A stretch of DNA of 64,000 nucleotides, taken from Cymbomonas tetramitiformis (taxonomy: Eukaryota > Chlorophyta > Pyramimonadophyceae > Pyramimonadales > Pyramimonadaceae). Below the pieces are notes generated by a model. That model did not search any database. It was not told the DNA's origin and saw only the letters and a program-made list of their open reading frames with translations. Position 1 is the stretch's first letter, and the number at the start of each line of letters is the position of its first letter. This document shows positions 1 to 10,050 of the stretch, one piece after another. A program made the translations under genes and the position numbers. The stretch covers positions 62,001-126,000 of the forward strand of contig LGRX02035246.1 in the NCBI GenBank assembly GCA_001247695.2, read 5' to 3'.

Positions 1-1229
1 GTTATGGTAAAGAAGTATGAATGATGAATGTGTCATTTCAATGCCGACAGAATTGTGACTTGTTGATAACTATTTGCCACTAATTTAAAGTTTCTGTAAC
101 TTTCCAGAATAAGAATGAACTGAGCTTGGAAACCATCTGCATATTGCGGGTTCGAGTCCCGCCATGATTTTCCCCAAGACTTCGTGGCCTAATGGTCGAG
201 GCAACAAATTTCTAAACATTCCAGAATGAGCTTTCACAGAGTCATAATTCCTCAATGAAGTAGCGTGTCTTATATGCCAAAAATGATATGAAACCACAAA
301 AATGATGTCAATCTATATGTGGATGGTTTATACCATTGTATGCTATTCCACAAATAAGTAGTGATGTCAGAATAAAACTTTGGACAATTGCAACTCAGTA
401 CAAACCTGAGTGCATTCAAGTCCAATTGTGTGCTCAGAATCTGAATCTAATGTACTTTCTATATGCACAGGATAGAATATATTTTCTATGTGATTCTGGA
501 TTCAGGAACTAGAGTCAATGAAAAACTCCTTTCCTATTTCAGAGGATGAAACCTTTATTCCCTTAGGTGCAATACCTTATCTTAAGGAATAGCCATTTTC
601 AATACAAGTTTCAATCGATTTTCTCAAATCTGTCACTTTATGATGATTAGACTGGTCAATTTTACAGCATAACCACTTCCCCTTGTTGAAGGAGATGACT
701 CCTGTCATAGGGCGGTATGTTGGCTGTTTTCATATGGCACATGGAAAACATGAGTGGCTCAACAATCTTGGAGAATTTCGGGATAAATATCCTGAATTGG
801 CCGACTATGCCCAAGAATGACCGAGAGATTATTTGCCATCTTTAGCCATACGGCGTAGAGGCTGCTTACCAACGGTTGGGTCATAGGCTGGATAGCTATG
901 TTAGCTATGTTGGAGGCTGAATAACCATGATTGCACGGATTCTGTCTTCCATGATGGATAGACTTCTGAGATGTGTCCGATAAATCAATACATCTGACAA
1001 CACCTCAACTTTAAAAGGTCTGAAGAAGAGCTGATGATCCCTGTTGCACTATATTTTTTTGATTTGCATCACTGAAATGCCTCGTGATATAATAATCTCA
1101 CTGAATAGGCATTGCGTAATGGCGGTATGATCAGATATGTAATGATCAATGAAGACAAGATGACCGGTATGGCTTATTCAGCAGGCATGACTACCTCAAA
1201 GAGATGCCAATACACGGATACATTTCAAG
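1..1229. other. AT-rich stretch without a recognisable gene
   Basis: No reading frame here looks like a protein. The only notable item is at about 130-215, where a tRNA T-arm-like segment (stem GCGGG/CCCGC around TTCGAGT) is followed by a tRNA D-arm-like segment (TGGCCTAATGG). That is the reverse of the usual order. The acceptor strands do not pair, so no tRNA is called. The rest may be decayed transposon sequence, because a gypsy relic begins just downstream. Confidence 0.5.
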
Positions 1230-1570
1230 ACATAAGGGCAATAGACTTATTATGAAGCCTTCAAAGGCAGCTAGCATTAATGCTGCATTGGTCAGCTCAG
1301 TGGCTTTGACCTATCTAGGTGTTGTACTCAGGCCGTAGCCTGCATATTGCATTGAGTAATCTTGACACCTTTAATGATCCAATCAGATGATATGTATGAA
1401 ATATCTAGAATGGTTGCCCTTTTCAATGATCATTGGTGGCAGAGGCTATAGTGCTTGCACCGAGTCAATATACAATTCTAGTCTGGATACATACTAGACC
1501 AGATGTATACAAATGTCTAGGTCTTCAAAATCAAGCTCATATGTATGGCATGGCTGATGACCTTAGAAAT
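1230..1570 (-). pseudogene. Decayed Ty3/gypsy integrase tail and chromodomain
   Basis: The DNA is clearly similar to 33600-33960, which encodes the end of a gypsy integrase and its chromodomain. Shared words include the stretch for the chromodomain helix (GCTGCATTGGTCAGCTC) and the GGCCGTAGCCTGCATAT block. No open frame survives, so this is an old relic in the same orientation. In chromoviruses this domain directs integration towards particular chromatin. The call rests on nucleotide similarity to the other copy in this window and not on a translated product. Confidence 0.6.
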
Positions 1571-2435
1571 GTTTGATACATATGTGTGTCAACTTCATGG
1601 AGTTCTGCATGGTTTGACTGTATATAGTCATAATTACCAAAACAAAAAACGATGATGCAACCTATTTGTTTTATTATTTGTCTTTATTATTTATTTGGTT
1701 TTTAGTTGTATTTTTAGCTTATCATCTTCCCCCCTCAAGGAAGTGTATCGCTAGGCGGTTGTCAAGCGCCGTTTAAATACACCAGAGGTCCGACCTCTAT
1801 GTGATGACGTGGAAGCTTACTATGAAGCTGGATAGCAGTTCTCGGGTTGCAGCCCATTGCACCGAAGGTGCATCGCAGTTCTTGGGATGCAGCCCGAATC
1901 CACGTCATCAGCGTGGGTCATATAGTGCCCATGCATGTGTTGTATAAAATACAACACTACCCTCCAGCGGCGAAGTGGTTTGATTACCATCATCGTATGC
2001 TGTGGGATATCAAATATATGATCAGAGAGCATGGTAATATGTGTACCATGTTTGTCATTATCGGAGGGACTGTGTCTTCTTTAAACTCCTCATGACTATA
2101 TGTATAATGGTGTTGTACTGATGTCAACACCTTCTCTCTGAGTGATTTATTGATTTCAGATGTGATGTCGTGGCAGTCAACCTTGTCCGCTTGTACCGGA
2201 GGTTGTATGAATTGTGTCCACGTCATCGGCACGAGTCATATTGTGTCCATGCATACGCGATCTTAGCGCAGGTCACAATACAGTGCCCGAGCATACGCGA
2301 TTTTAGCGTAGGTCACATTGTGCCTCAATTTATTACATCTGAGAAAATCTATTACTCATCTTTGTGAGTTTAGACAGCATTGTACTGATTGCAATGTTTT
2401 TTCTGATGATTTATATATCACAGATTATAACAAAT
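1571..2435. repeat. Non-coding stretch with short repeats
   Basis: No gene is seen. At 1722-1745 a block with CCCCCCTCAAGGAAGTGT matches blocks at 4635 and 9515. At 1835-1890 there are two copies of a short hairpin-forming unit (CAGTTCT-GGG-TTGCA-GCCC) that recurs at 5349-5444 and 9610-9640. At 2245-2325 a unit of about 40 bp containing GCATACGCGAT and TAGCG is repeated twice. This may be the edge of the long repeat annotated at 4560 and 9455. Confidence 0.5.
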
Positions 2436-3900
2436 GTGGTGATCAGTGTCGCAATCGGTTGCAAACCGATCTCGATGGGACCAAATGAGCATATCCTACC
2501 AACAGTTCCGGTTCGCCACGGTTTAAATGGTGCCATCTACTTGACGGTATCGGTCCCGGACGGTTTAATGCTGGATGATGTCCTATCGGTATCGGTTGCT
2601 TACGGATCAACGTGCTGCAATATACCGGGAATATCGGTTCTGCGCGGTTCTAAAGTCTAAATGTACCGATAATATCGGTTCTACACGGTTCAAAGTCTAA
2701 ATATACCGTGAATGTCGTGTGAATATACTGTGTTACAATATGCCATCATACTAGTCACACACACACCGAAATATATAATGTCTAAAATGAGGCAGAATTA
2801 ATGTTATGCATGCAAGCTGCAAATATTAATTAAGATTGTCCTGCACATAAGTTAACGTCATACGAACGTGTTCACTCACACGCTATCAGAGTCAGACTCC
2901 TCTCGCCGCTGTCTTCTGGAGCAGTGGCACCATATTTCTTTTGGTACCTCTCTAAGATCTGTTCAGTTGAGGAACGCAACAAGGGAAGCTTCCAATTGCA
3001 TCTAATGGTCATGTATGCCTCTAACAGATCACTGCATAGATTATTGTGGGCATGAAAATCTGCAAGCAGGCTACCGGCACTACTAAACGTGCACTCAACA
3101 TTCGACGAGGTTGCATTCATGCAACCCACATCTGCACGAAAGCACGCGCAGTGCACTCGTAGAGCTGCTCGATGACCTCGGAGACCACGACGTACACGCA
3201 TGCAAGCGAAGACAATCAGGCAACATATATTTGAACGAAAGGAAACACGCCGGCAGTCGAATAAAATAACAGACATGTGACTACACTTGTGGACATACTT
3301 GTAAACTGCGGTTCGTGCCCTTTGATGGTCATCCTCGTCAGTACCGTCTTCATTGTCAGGTTGTTCAAGCACCTCCACAGAAGCAACGGCCTTGATGAAA
3401 CGAGTATCGGCATCTACTTTGGACCTTTTATCGATTTTAATTCCAAAATGAGGTTTATGAAATGATTGCTAGAAAAAAGTAGCAGGTGCGGATTTCAGTC
3501 GCGAGTTAATTAATTTTTAATTTTAAGTGTTAACCTTTTCGTTTTTCAACGGCTCCGAATTATATAATTCCTACTATTTTTCTACATTTTTGGCTCTCAT
3601 AATTCTCATCGGTGCACTCGCTCTTCGGCATACATTACATTATCGAGAATGCGAGCACGGTTCATTGATGGTAAACAAACCATCGGGATCGGGATAATGC
3701 GGTTCAATTTCGGGAAAATCTCATCGGGATCGGGATGAGACGGATCAAAATTTCTCAACCCCCCGTTGAGATCGGTGCCGTCCGGATCAAAAGCACCCAG
3801 GGTCCTGTCGGGGACAGTTGATGACGGATCATCGAGCAGGATAAAAACCGTCGTCGGTATTTCGGTTTCAACCGAAACCGATTGCGACTCTGGTGGTGAT
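2436..3900. mobile_element. hAT DNA transposon, non-autonomous, with TSD
   Basis: The element runs from 2444 to 3892 (1449 bp). Its ends read CAGTGTCGCAATCGGTT at the left and, in reverse complement, CAGAGTCGCAATCGGTT at the right, the CAGNG form typical of hAT elements. The 8-bp duplication GTGGTGAT flanks it exactly at 2436-2443 and 3893-3900. Both subterminal regions (about 2450-2700 and 3660-3890) are dense in copies of ATCGGT/ACCGAT, as expected for transposase binding sites. Inside, the minus strand keeps only the C-terminal dimerisation region of a hAT transposase, so the copy cannot move alone. The boundaries are well supported by TIR and TSD together. Confidence 0.9.
2872..3378 (-). 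pseudogene. hAT transposase C-terminal (dimerisation) fragment
   Basis: The 168-codon open frame has no ATG at its start. About residues 88-131 carry the hAT C-terminal dimerisation signature: a Ser/Thr-rich lead, Val-Glu-Cys-Thr-Phe-Ser-Ser-Ala-Gly, a variable loop, then an amphipathic helix ending in Arg-Cys-Asn-Trp-Lys-Leu-Pro. In intact hAT proteins this helix completes the RNase H-like catalytic fold and makes the oligomer. The zinc finger and the catalytic Asp regions are absent. The fragment lies between the subterminal repeats of the enclosing hAT element, which explains its presence. Confidence 0.7.
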
Positions 3901-4559
3901 CAGTCCAGTGCAAAATATGTCACCGGAATGTACAGGGATTGTGAATGATTGCAATCCAGCCGGAGAAATAATCTCAGTAGTTGTTCTGTACTAATGAATT
4001 CATCGGAGTTATACTCATTTCGATGATTCGAAACCCATGTCATTTGAAGTGACGACAACTCATATGAATATATAAGGGTTTCCTCAGAATGCTTTTATGT
4101 GATGTCAACATATTATGAACAATTCACTTGCATCTTAGGATAAAGGAGTTACGCTTGGAAGCCACATTCGGATGCCACATTCTGCCTTAAGTATTGGGAC
4201 TATATCAACCAGTTCTACAGCGATGTACCCGTCCTTCCCACTCTTATGTACGGCTATAGTGCCAAAGTGTATCAGGTGGGATATATCTATACATTATATA
4301 ACGATCATCTTCTGATCCAGGATATGCAATTAAGCATGGTATCAGGTTATATGTTATATATATAGTTCAGCATTCCGCACTTACTCGAGGATGTAAATGC
4401 TGAGCAATAGTCAACTTATAGTCATTGGGATGTAGTTTCCCATCCGAATTTACACTTTGTTAGTGACGGTGGGTTTATTTTAACGTTGTACAGATTTCAA
4501 CGTTACTTGTGGATGCAGTGGTTTTATCAAAAGCAATCCATCAGAAATCACCAGATCGA
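3901..4559. other. AT-rich intergenic stretch
   Basis: No coding frame is recognised. A TGGTATCAGG word at about 4338 resembles an LTR primer-binding site, but no LTR end is visible beside it. Confidence 0.4.
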
Positions 4560-4659
4560 AATATATAATGAATATGTGTGTATATTATGTCTGTACATTA
4601 TATAATAAGGTGATGTATGTATATATGGTTCCACCTTCTTCCCTCCTCAAGGAAGTGTG

Positions 4660-4664
4660 AACAC

Positions 4665-4695
<31 letters not shown>

Positions 4696-5286
4696 CATTT
4701 ACGTCGATGAGTAAGGCGACGCCTTCGGAACGATCTACTCGAGTCTGTTCCCCTCATACATGACAGTCTGCAAAGGCAGGAAGCATTCCACAGAGCATGG
4801 AAGCATGGGTGACAAGGCACTAATGTGAGCGTGTCTGCCACCAGCGTCGGAAAAAACATCAGCAGGTCGTGGAGCTGGTGCACGATGGAGATGGAGGCGG
4901 AGTGGGCGGTGGTGGTGATGAAGTGAGAAAAAACCCAGGGGTGCTCCGGCCCCTGGGCCGGTGGTGCCCCCGCAGGGCCGGGGCCCTACGGGGCCCCAAC
5001 CCCATGGGGGCTGGGGGGAGGGTGGGGATTCACATAGTTGCCTAGCACTTCCCCTGCGGCCTTTACAACCTCATTTTCTTTCCTATTTTTCGTGCAGAGT
5101 TCCTGAATGCTGGGTGCTTCCTCTATGGTGCCACTCTCAGGTGGGACTCCCGTTTCATGTATTATGCATCTTTCCCTTGCATGACGCCTACACATCCTGG
5201 ACAATTTTTTCAAAAATGTCTTCACCCCATGGTGTGGAATAACCCCGATCCCTTTCAGCACCTTGCCAAAGCCTTCTGGTAACACA
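4660..5286 (-). mobile_element. 5'-truncated non-LTR retrotransposon with TSD
   Basis: The insert at 4666-5280 is flanked by AACACA at 4660-4665 and 5281-5286. The uninterrupted relative at 9535-9555 shows the empty site. On the minus strand the insert ends in an (ATT)n tail, as non-LTR elements with simple-repeat tails do. The frame from 5285 to 4986 matches the C-terminal part of the larger element at 58155-58600 almost residue for residue (for example GFGKVLKGIG, CRRHARGKCI and SIQELCTKNRKE). Truncation at the 5' end with only the 3' tail kept is the usual product of incomplete target-primed reverse transcription. Confidence 0.85.
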
Positions 5287-5348
5287 GGCAGTTGTCAGTT
5301 GCCTTTATACCTCATAATGTAGCATGCAGTCCTTATAGGAAGCAGCTT

Positions 5349-5444
5349 ATACAGTTTTAGGGTTGCAGCCCTACAGTCCTTGGGTTGTCGCCCTACAGTT
5401 TTTGGGTTGTTGCCCGACAGTTCTTGGGTTGTTGCCCGATATAT
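5349..5444. repeat. Hairpin-forming minisatellite, about 24 bp x 4
   Basis: Four tandem units follow the pattern CAGTYYTTGGGTTGYYGCCC. Each contains a self-complementary core (GGG-TTGYYG-CCC), and the first core, TAGGGTTGCAGCCCTA, is nearly a perfect palindrome. One unit occurs in the equivalent place of the right-hand repeat (9610-9640), so the array has expanded in this copy. Confidence 0.75.
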
Positions 5445-5685
5445 TGTCATGATTGTGCTGATTTCAGCATGACATAATGCCAAATACAGAGTGTTTTGCT
5501 AGTATTTAGCGGCATTTCAGGGTATATAGTGTTACAATGACCCTTATCTTCCACAGTGATATTAGGGTGTTACTTGGTATCAGTAACCCTAAATTATGTC
5601 AAATTAAAGCAGTATGAACATTTTTCAAAGAAATTGAAGCAAAACTGCATTTAATATATCACTGTGTATCACGTGGTTTTTAGGA

Positions 5686-6658
5686 GGTATGTTTTGGCCT
5701 AAACAAGAATTTTGAAAAATTTTATTCAAAATTTAGGTCAAAATTCAGCAAAAAAAAAATGTCAAAATTTTGAAAAATATAGGGGGTCCGTAGGAAAAAT
5801 ATCCACCCCCGTCTGCAATTTTTAAAGTTGGACCCCCATCGATCGATATTTTTCGAAAATTTGTCGAAAAATCTGACAGAGACGGTCGAGACGGTGTCGG
5901 CTGTCGATGTCGATGTCGCCGCCCTTCCTTTCGTTCAGATTTACAATATTCTTTGTCGTCAGTAAGACGCAGGATAGTTGCCTGGCAGACTACCTGCAAG
6001 CAGCTTTAATGCTCAGGTACAACAAGAGAGTGTTGTAAACCCGAAATATTCTTGAGATATAGTTTCTGTCATATCAAATGCATAATGTTATTTGTTCTTT
6101 TTTGTTGTGAATAATGCTTTCTGTTGTGAATAGATCTTGTTTAAACGAACATTTTGATATGTCGTTTGTTATCATAGGCGCAATTTTTCATAAATGGGAG
6201 CAATATTTGTAATGTGACATTGGTTTTGCAAATACAATGCATTTTCCCTAACTTTTGACACACTTATCCTTTCCGGATAAAATTTGGTGTTGCCAACCTT
6301 GATAACATCTCACCGCGACATAACAGCTCACCGCAACATAACATCTCATTGCGACATAACATCTCACCGCGACATAACATCTCACCGCATTATTTCATCT
6401 CACCGCATTACCACATCGCAGCGCCTCCGCGCCTGCGCGCCTGCGCGCCTGCGCGCCTGCGCGCCTCCGCACCGCCGCACCGCCGCGCCTCCGCGCCTCC
6501 CTCAGCGGCTCTACGGCTCCGAAAAAAAAAGGAAAATTTTCATCAAAATTTAGGCATCCTGAAAAAAAGGGCAAAAAAATATAGGTTCGGCCCCGAAAAA
6601 TGGGTCAAAAAAATTTAGGCGATTTTTAAAAAAATTCTTGTTTAGGCCAAGGTATGTT
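5686..6658. mobile_element. 957-bp DNA transposon with perfect 20-bp TIRs
   Basis: The ends are TTGGCCTAAACAAGAATTTT at 5694 and its exact reverse complement at 6631-6650. The 8-bp duplication GGTATGTT flanks them at 5686-5693 and 6651-6658. The uninterrupted relative near 9880 shows the empty site (GGTACGTTACACCCC). No transposase is visible, so it is non-autonomous. The interior has A-rich subterminal blocks. At about 6305-6415 there is an array of roughly 18-bp units of the type CATCTCACCGCGACATAA, and at 6421-6500 a GC-rich array of GCGCCT/GCGCC. An 8-bp TSD fits hAT or related superfamilies, but the TIR lacks the CAG start, so the superfamily is open. Confidence 0.85.
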
Positions 6659-6781
6659 ACACCCCTGTAACTGTACACGTGAATATATATAGTTATAGGG
6701 TGTTACAAGTGTTGTACTATTTTAAGCATATTTTTCAATAGCTAATAAAATGGAGTAACGAAAAAAATGAAACCCAAATTT

Positions 6782-7882
6782 TCATTTTGAAATCACACGT
6801 ATTGGGTGAATGGGAATTTGGTGGAAAAACTGGTAGAAATCAAATCTACTGAACCAGTGTGCTCCCTTAAGCTGTTCAAGAAGGGTATCATGGGGTGGCA
6901 ACGGATATGTGTCCTTTATGATGATATTGTTAAGGGCACGATAATCGCAACACATCCTCCACTTTCCCCCTGGCTTAGGAGCGAAGATGATTGGGCACCC
7001 ATATGGTGATGATGATGGACGAAGGATACCCAACTCGACATATTTAATGATTTGCCGTTTGAGCTCCTCCATCATGGGTACTGGGATGGTACGTACTGGC
7101 TGTGATGGTGGCTTATGTCCAGGTTCAATGTTGATTCGATGATAACCACCTTCAAACCGTTCTGGCCTATGACCAGCTGGAAGATCCTCCTGGAATATGT
7201 CTGAAAAGTCTTCTCTCACTTGATCACGTGCTGTTGTGACCTCGGGGTCTTCCATAGTGGTGTCTGTGTCTGATGTTGCAAAGACCGGTTCACCGTCGAC
7301 CTCTGAGAGAAAGAAAAGATAAGCTACGGCTTCTTCGGCTGAACCACTGGATCGAATGCGACGAAGATGCTTTCTCATGGTGGTGGCGCTGACCAATTCC
7401 ATTTCAGGAAGGTCATCTGAGTCTGGAGTCTGCTCAACTCTGGACAATACTGTGCGAATACTGAAGCCTGATGAATGCTTCCTAGTGATCGTCAGATTTT
7501 TGGTCTGAAAGTCAATGTGTGGATTCCTCCTCTCCAACCAATCTTGACCCAGAATGACAGTGAATGGTTTCATGTCAATGATGTAGAAATCTTCTGTATC
7601 CTTATACTTGCCCAAAGAAAATGTAGCCTTGGGAAGATAGGATGTGCATGGTAGTTGGCTTCCTCCAGCCAATCCCACTGAAAATGATGAAGAATCTGTG
7701 GGAGCTATACCAAGCTGAGCAGCGAACTGTCTGTCGATGAAAGACGATGTGGCTCCTTGATCTACCAAAATGTGAGTACTCTGTCCATATACTTTCCCTT
7801 TGTACAACAACAGCTTCTTCTGTGATTTCAGTTGTGCTGTTTGAGACTGCATCTGTGCGATGTGCTCTGAGGGATTGTTCAT
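6782..7882 (-). pseudogene. pol: Ty3/gypsy protease and reverse transcriptase, truncated
   Basis: The frame begins with a retropepsin-like region: ILVDQGATSSFI carries the Asp-Gln-Gly form of the active site, near residues 36-47. A linker and the first RT blocks follow: SSSPYGCPIIFAPKPGGKWR, then CCDYRALN, then DTYPLPPHDTLLEQLKGAHWFSRFD. Coding similarity stops after the FHQIPIHP block, before the YxDD catalytic motif, so the RT palm, RNase H and integrase are lost. The break coincides with the repeat whose relative lies at 10020-10050. The gag frame lies just upstream at 7972-9363 in another frame, as is common in gypsy elements. Confidence 0.85.
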
Positions 7883-7971
7883 CTGCTGAAACTGTAATGT
7901 CAGACTGGAAAGGACTTCTTCTGAGATACTCTCAACCCGGCCACTTGCTTCAGTGGCATCTTCAGGCTGAT

Positions 7972-9363
7972 TTACCCTCGGGGTGCTCTCAACACCGGTA
8001 CCTGTGCAGTACCCTGAGAGTTTCCCTGAGGAGCTGGAGCTGAAGCTAGAGCTGGAGTTTCAACTGTTGCATTGATGCTGTGCTGACTCTTCATTTCCTT
8101 GACCAAGGTGTTGATCGTATTGATGAGTTTGCCAGACCCATCCTTAACACCCTGATTCTGCTGCTGCTGTCTCCGATTCGGGAAAGGATTCTGAGCTGGT
8201 GGCTTTCCTTTGATCTCTTTTCCATCATCGGTCTTGGTGGCATAACAATCCTTATCGATGTGACCAATACGACCACAACGATGGCAAGTCTTATCATTCT
8301 GTGATTTTCCTTTTCCTTTGCCCTTGCCTTTACCACCTTTTCCCTTGTTCCGATTCTGATTGGAGTTCTGGCTGCCACTCTGATTCCAATTCCGATTTCT
8401 GTTGGATCTGTCATATGGCTTCTGGCCACGTCCTCTGTCCTTATCCTTCTTGGCTGGACCTCCAGATGACTGCTCCTTCTGACCCCGATAGTGAAGGGTT
8501 TCTGATTGCTTTGAGTGAATGACGTAATTCAAATCAAGCAATACCTGTGTGGTTTCTTGCCACGACAGATTGTTCCTCTGCTCTTCTGTCAGGTATCTGA
8601 GCTGGAACTGTCTGCGGAGATCAGAATCCATACTGGTGACGAATCTGTCCTTTATTAGCACATCATTTAAATCAACTGCTGCTAGAGAAGCCAGTGATGT
8701 AAATGTGCGCAAATAATCTGCAAAGGTTTGGGTTCCTTGAGTCAGTGCCATAAGGTGTTTCTTGGCTACTGATCTCTTATGAGGATTACCAAATTGTCTG
8801 AGGAATGTCTGTCTGACCATCTCATAAGTGGTATATGGCTGTTGTGCCAAGACCTAGAAATAGTGTCTGTCGTTAATCTGTATGAGAGTCAAAAACACTG
8901 TGATCAAATCCTTATCATTGACACCTGGCTAAGTGAACTGGAAATATCTGTCCACTGTATCCAACCAGACCTCTGCGTCCTGTCCTGCTTTGAATTCCCT
9001 AGGTGGTGTCATTTTCACCTTGGGGACCAAACTGGCTGGAGCTGGTGGAGCTGGTGCTGGTACTGAATCTGCATCTGGATCTACAAAGACCATCGGAGGA
9101 CTGTCTTCTGTATACTCTGCTTCTGGTGCCTGAGGCTCATTGGCAGGATCCTTGTACCGGCTCATATCTGGTTTCATGCGACTGACATTGTCATAATAGC
9201 CTATGTGGTCATATCTGGTTAGTGTATCGGCATAACCAGCGATCCACTTCGGGATTTTAAACCGACTGTATGCATCGTATGAACCAAGTATGTCGAAAAA
9301 CCAAGTCGAATGATCTGGGTTGATATCAGGAATCTCATGCTCTTCCTCTTCGATAGTAACCAT
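7972..9363 (-). pseudogene. gag: Ty3/gypsy gag (capsid-nucleocapsid), broken
   Basis: From ATG at 9363 the frame encodes a gag-like capsid: an acidic N-terminus, REFKAGQDAEVWLDTVDRYF, and the later block TYEMVRQTFLRQFGNPHKRS. One frame is interrupted by two in-frame TAG codons near 8929 and 8854. Near the C-terminus is a zinc knuckle, CHRCGRIGHIDKDC (Cys-X2-Cys-X4-His-X4-Cys), after a Lys/Gly/Asn-rich stretch suited to RNA binding. The product would coat and package element RNA. The stops make it non-functional unless read through. The sequence TTTGTTTTTAG lies immediately before the ATG and looks like a splice acceptor, which is inference only. Confidence 0.85.
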
Positions 9364-9454
9364 CTAAAAACAAAACACAGCACAAAAATACCTTCAGCTA
9401 ATTGCCTAACTGAGTGTGTGTGATTTATATGTTATATGTGGTATATCGGTATGT

Positions 9455-10050
9455 TTACATACATGTAGTATATTCGTACATAATAATGAGGTAAGTATAT
9501 ATATATATATCCACCTTCTTCCCCCCTCAAGGAAGTGTGTGATATAGTGGCAGTTGTCAATTGCCAATACCTCAAAAATAGCATGCATTCCATATAGGAA
9601 GCATCTGTCACAGTTCTTGGGTTGTTGCCCGATACATAATCATGTCTGTGTCGAAAACAGCATGATATGTTAATGCTAAATACGAAGTTTATCGAAATTA
9701 TAGTAGCATTTTAGGGCATGTAATGTTACAGTGGCCCATACACCCAATAATATGATTAGGGTGTTACATGGTATCAGTAACCCTATAATAGGTAAAAAAT
9801 AAGCAGTATAATTTTTTTGCAAAGGTTTTTAAGCAAAACTGCATTTAATACCTAAATGAATATAAGGTGGTTTTCAGAGGGTACGTTACACCCCTGACAC
9901 ACATATTTATTTTTAGGGGTGTTACATGGTGTTACAAGTGCTGTATAAATCAGGGAATATTCGTTGATAGCTGAATAATCAGATCAGCAAAAAAAAAATC
10001 CACACACATTTTTCATTTTGAAATCATACGTGGAGGATTTTTACGTATTT
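9455..10050. repeat. Long non-coding repeat, right copy
   Basis: This is the uninterrupted relative of the sequence at 4560-6800. It defines the empty sites for the two insertions in the left copy. It contains GGGTGTTACA followed directly by TGGTATCAGTAACCC (about 9762-9786). In the opposite orientation this reads as an LTR-like TGTAACACCC start. No gene is present. Confidence 0.6.

Larger units (their letters stand above)
4560..6800. repeat. Long non-coding repeat, left copy, split by two insertions
   Basis: Pieces at 4560-4659, 5287-5693 and 6659-6800 are together collinear with 9455-10050. Shared landmarks, in order, are the CCCCCCTCAAGGAAGTG-like block, a GTTGTCA-TTGCC stretch, GCATGATAT-like words, GGGTGTTAC followed by TGGTATCAGTAACC, AAGCAAAACTGCATTTAATA, GTTACACCCCTG and TTTTCATTTTGAAATCA. 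TGTAACACCC and TGGTATCAG are respectively a common gypsy LTR start and a Met-tRNA primer site, so LTR or untranslated retroelement sequence is likely. The two words point to opposite orientations, so the exact nature is not settled. The copies flank the gypsy remnant at 6782-9363. Confidence 0.6.

Noticed and set aside
130..215. A functional permuted tRNA-Arg gene
   Set aside because: The T-arm and D-arm pieces are present but the acceptor strands do not pair and no anticodon arm can be formed; kept only as a low-interest finding.
6284..6618. Open frames rich in Ala/Arg/His inside the TIR element
   Set aside because: They are translations of the CATCTCACCGCGACATAA and GCGCCT repeats in several frames at once.
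9510..9545. Polypurine tract of the gypsy at 6782-9363
   Set aside because: A GGGGGGAAGAAGG run is present on the minus strand, but it lies upstream of gag, so it cannot be that element's 3' tract. Its role in the long repeat is unclear.
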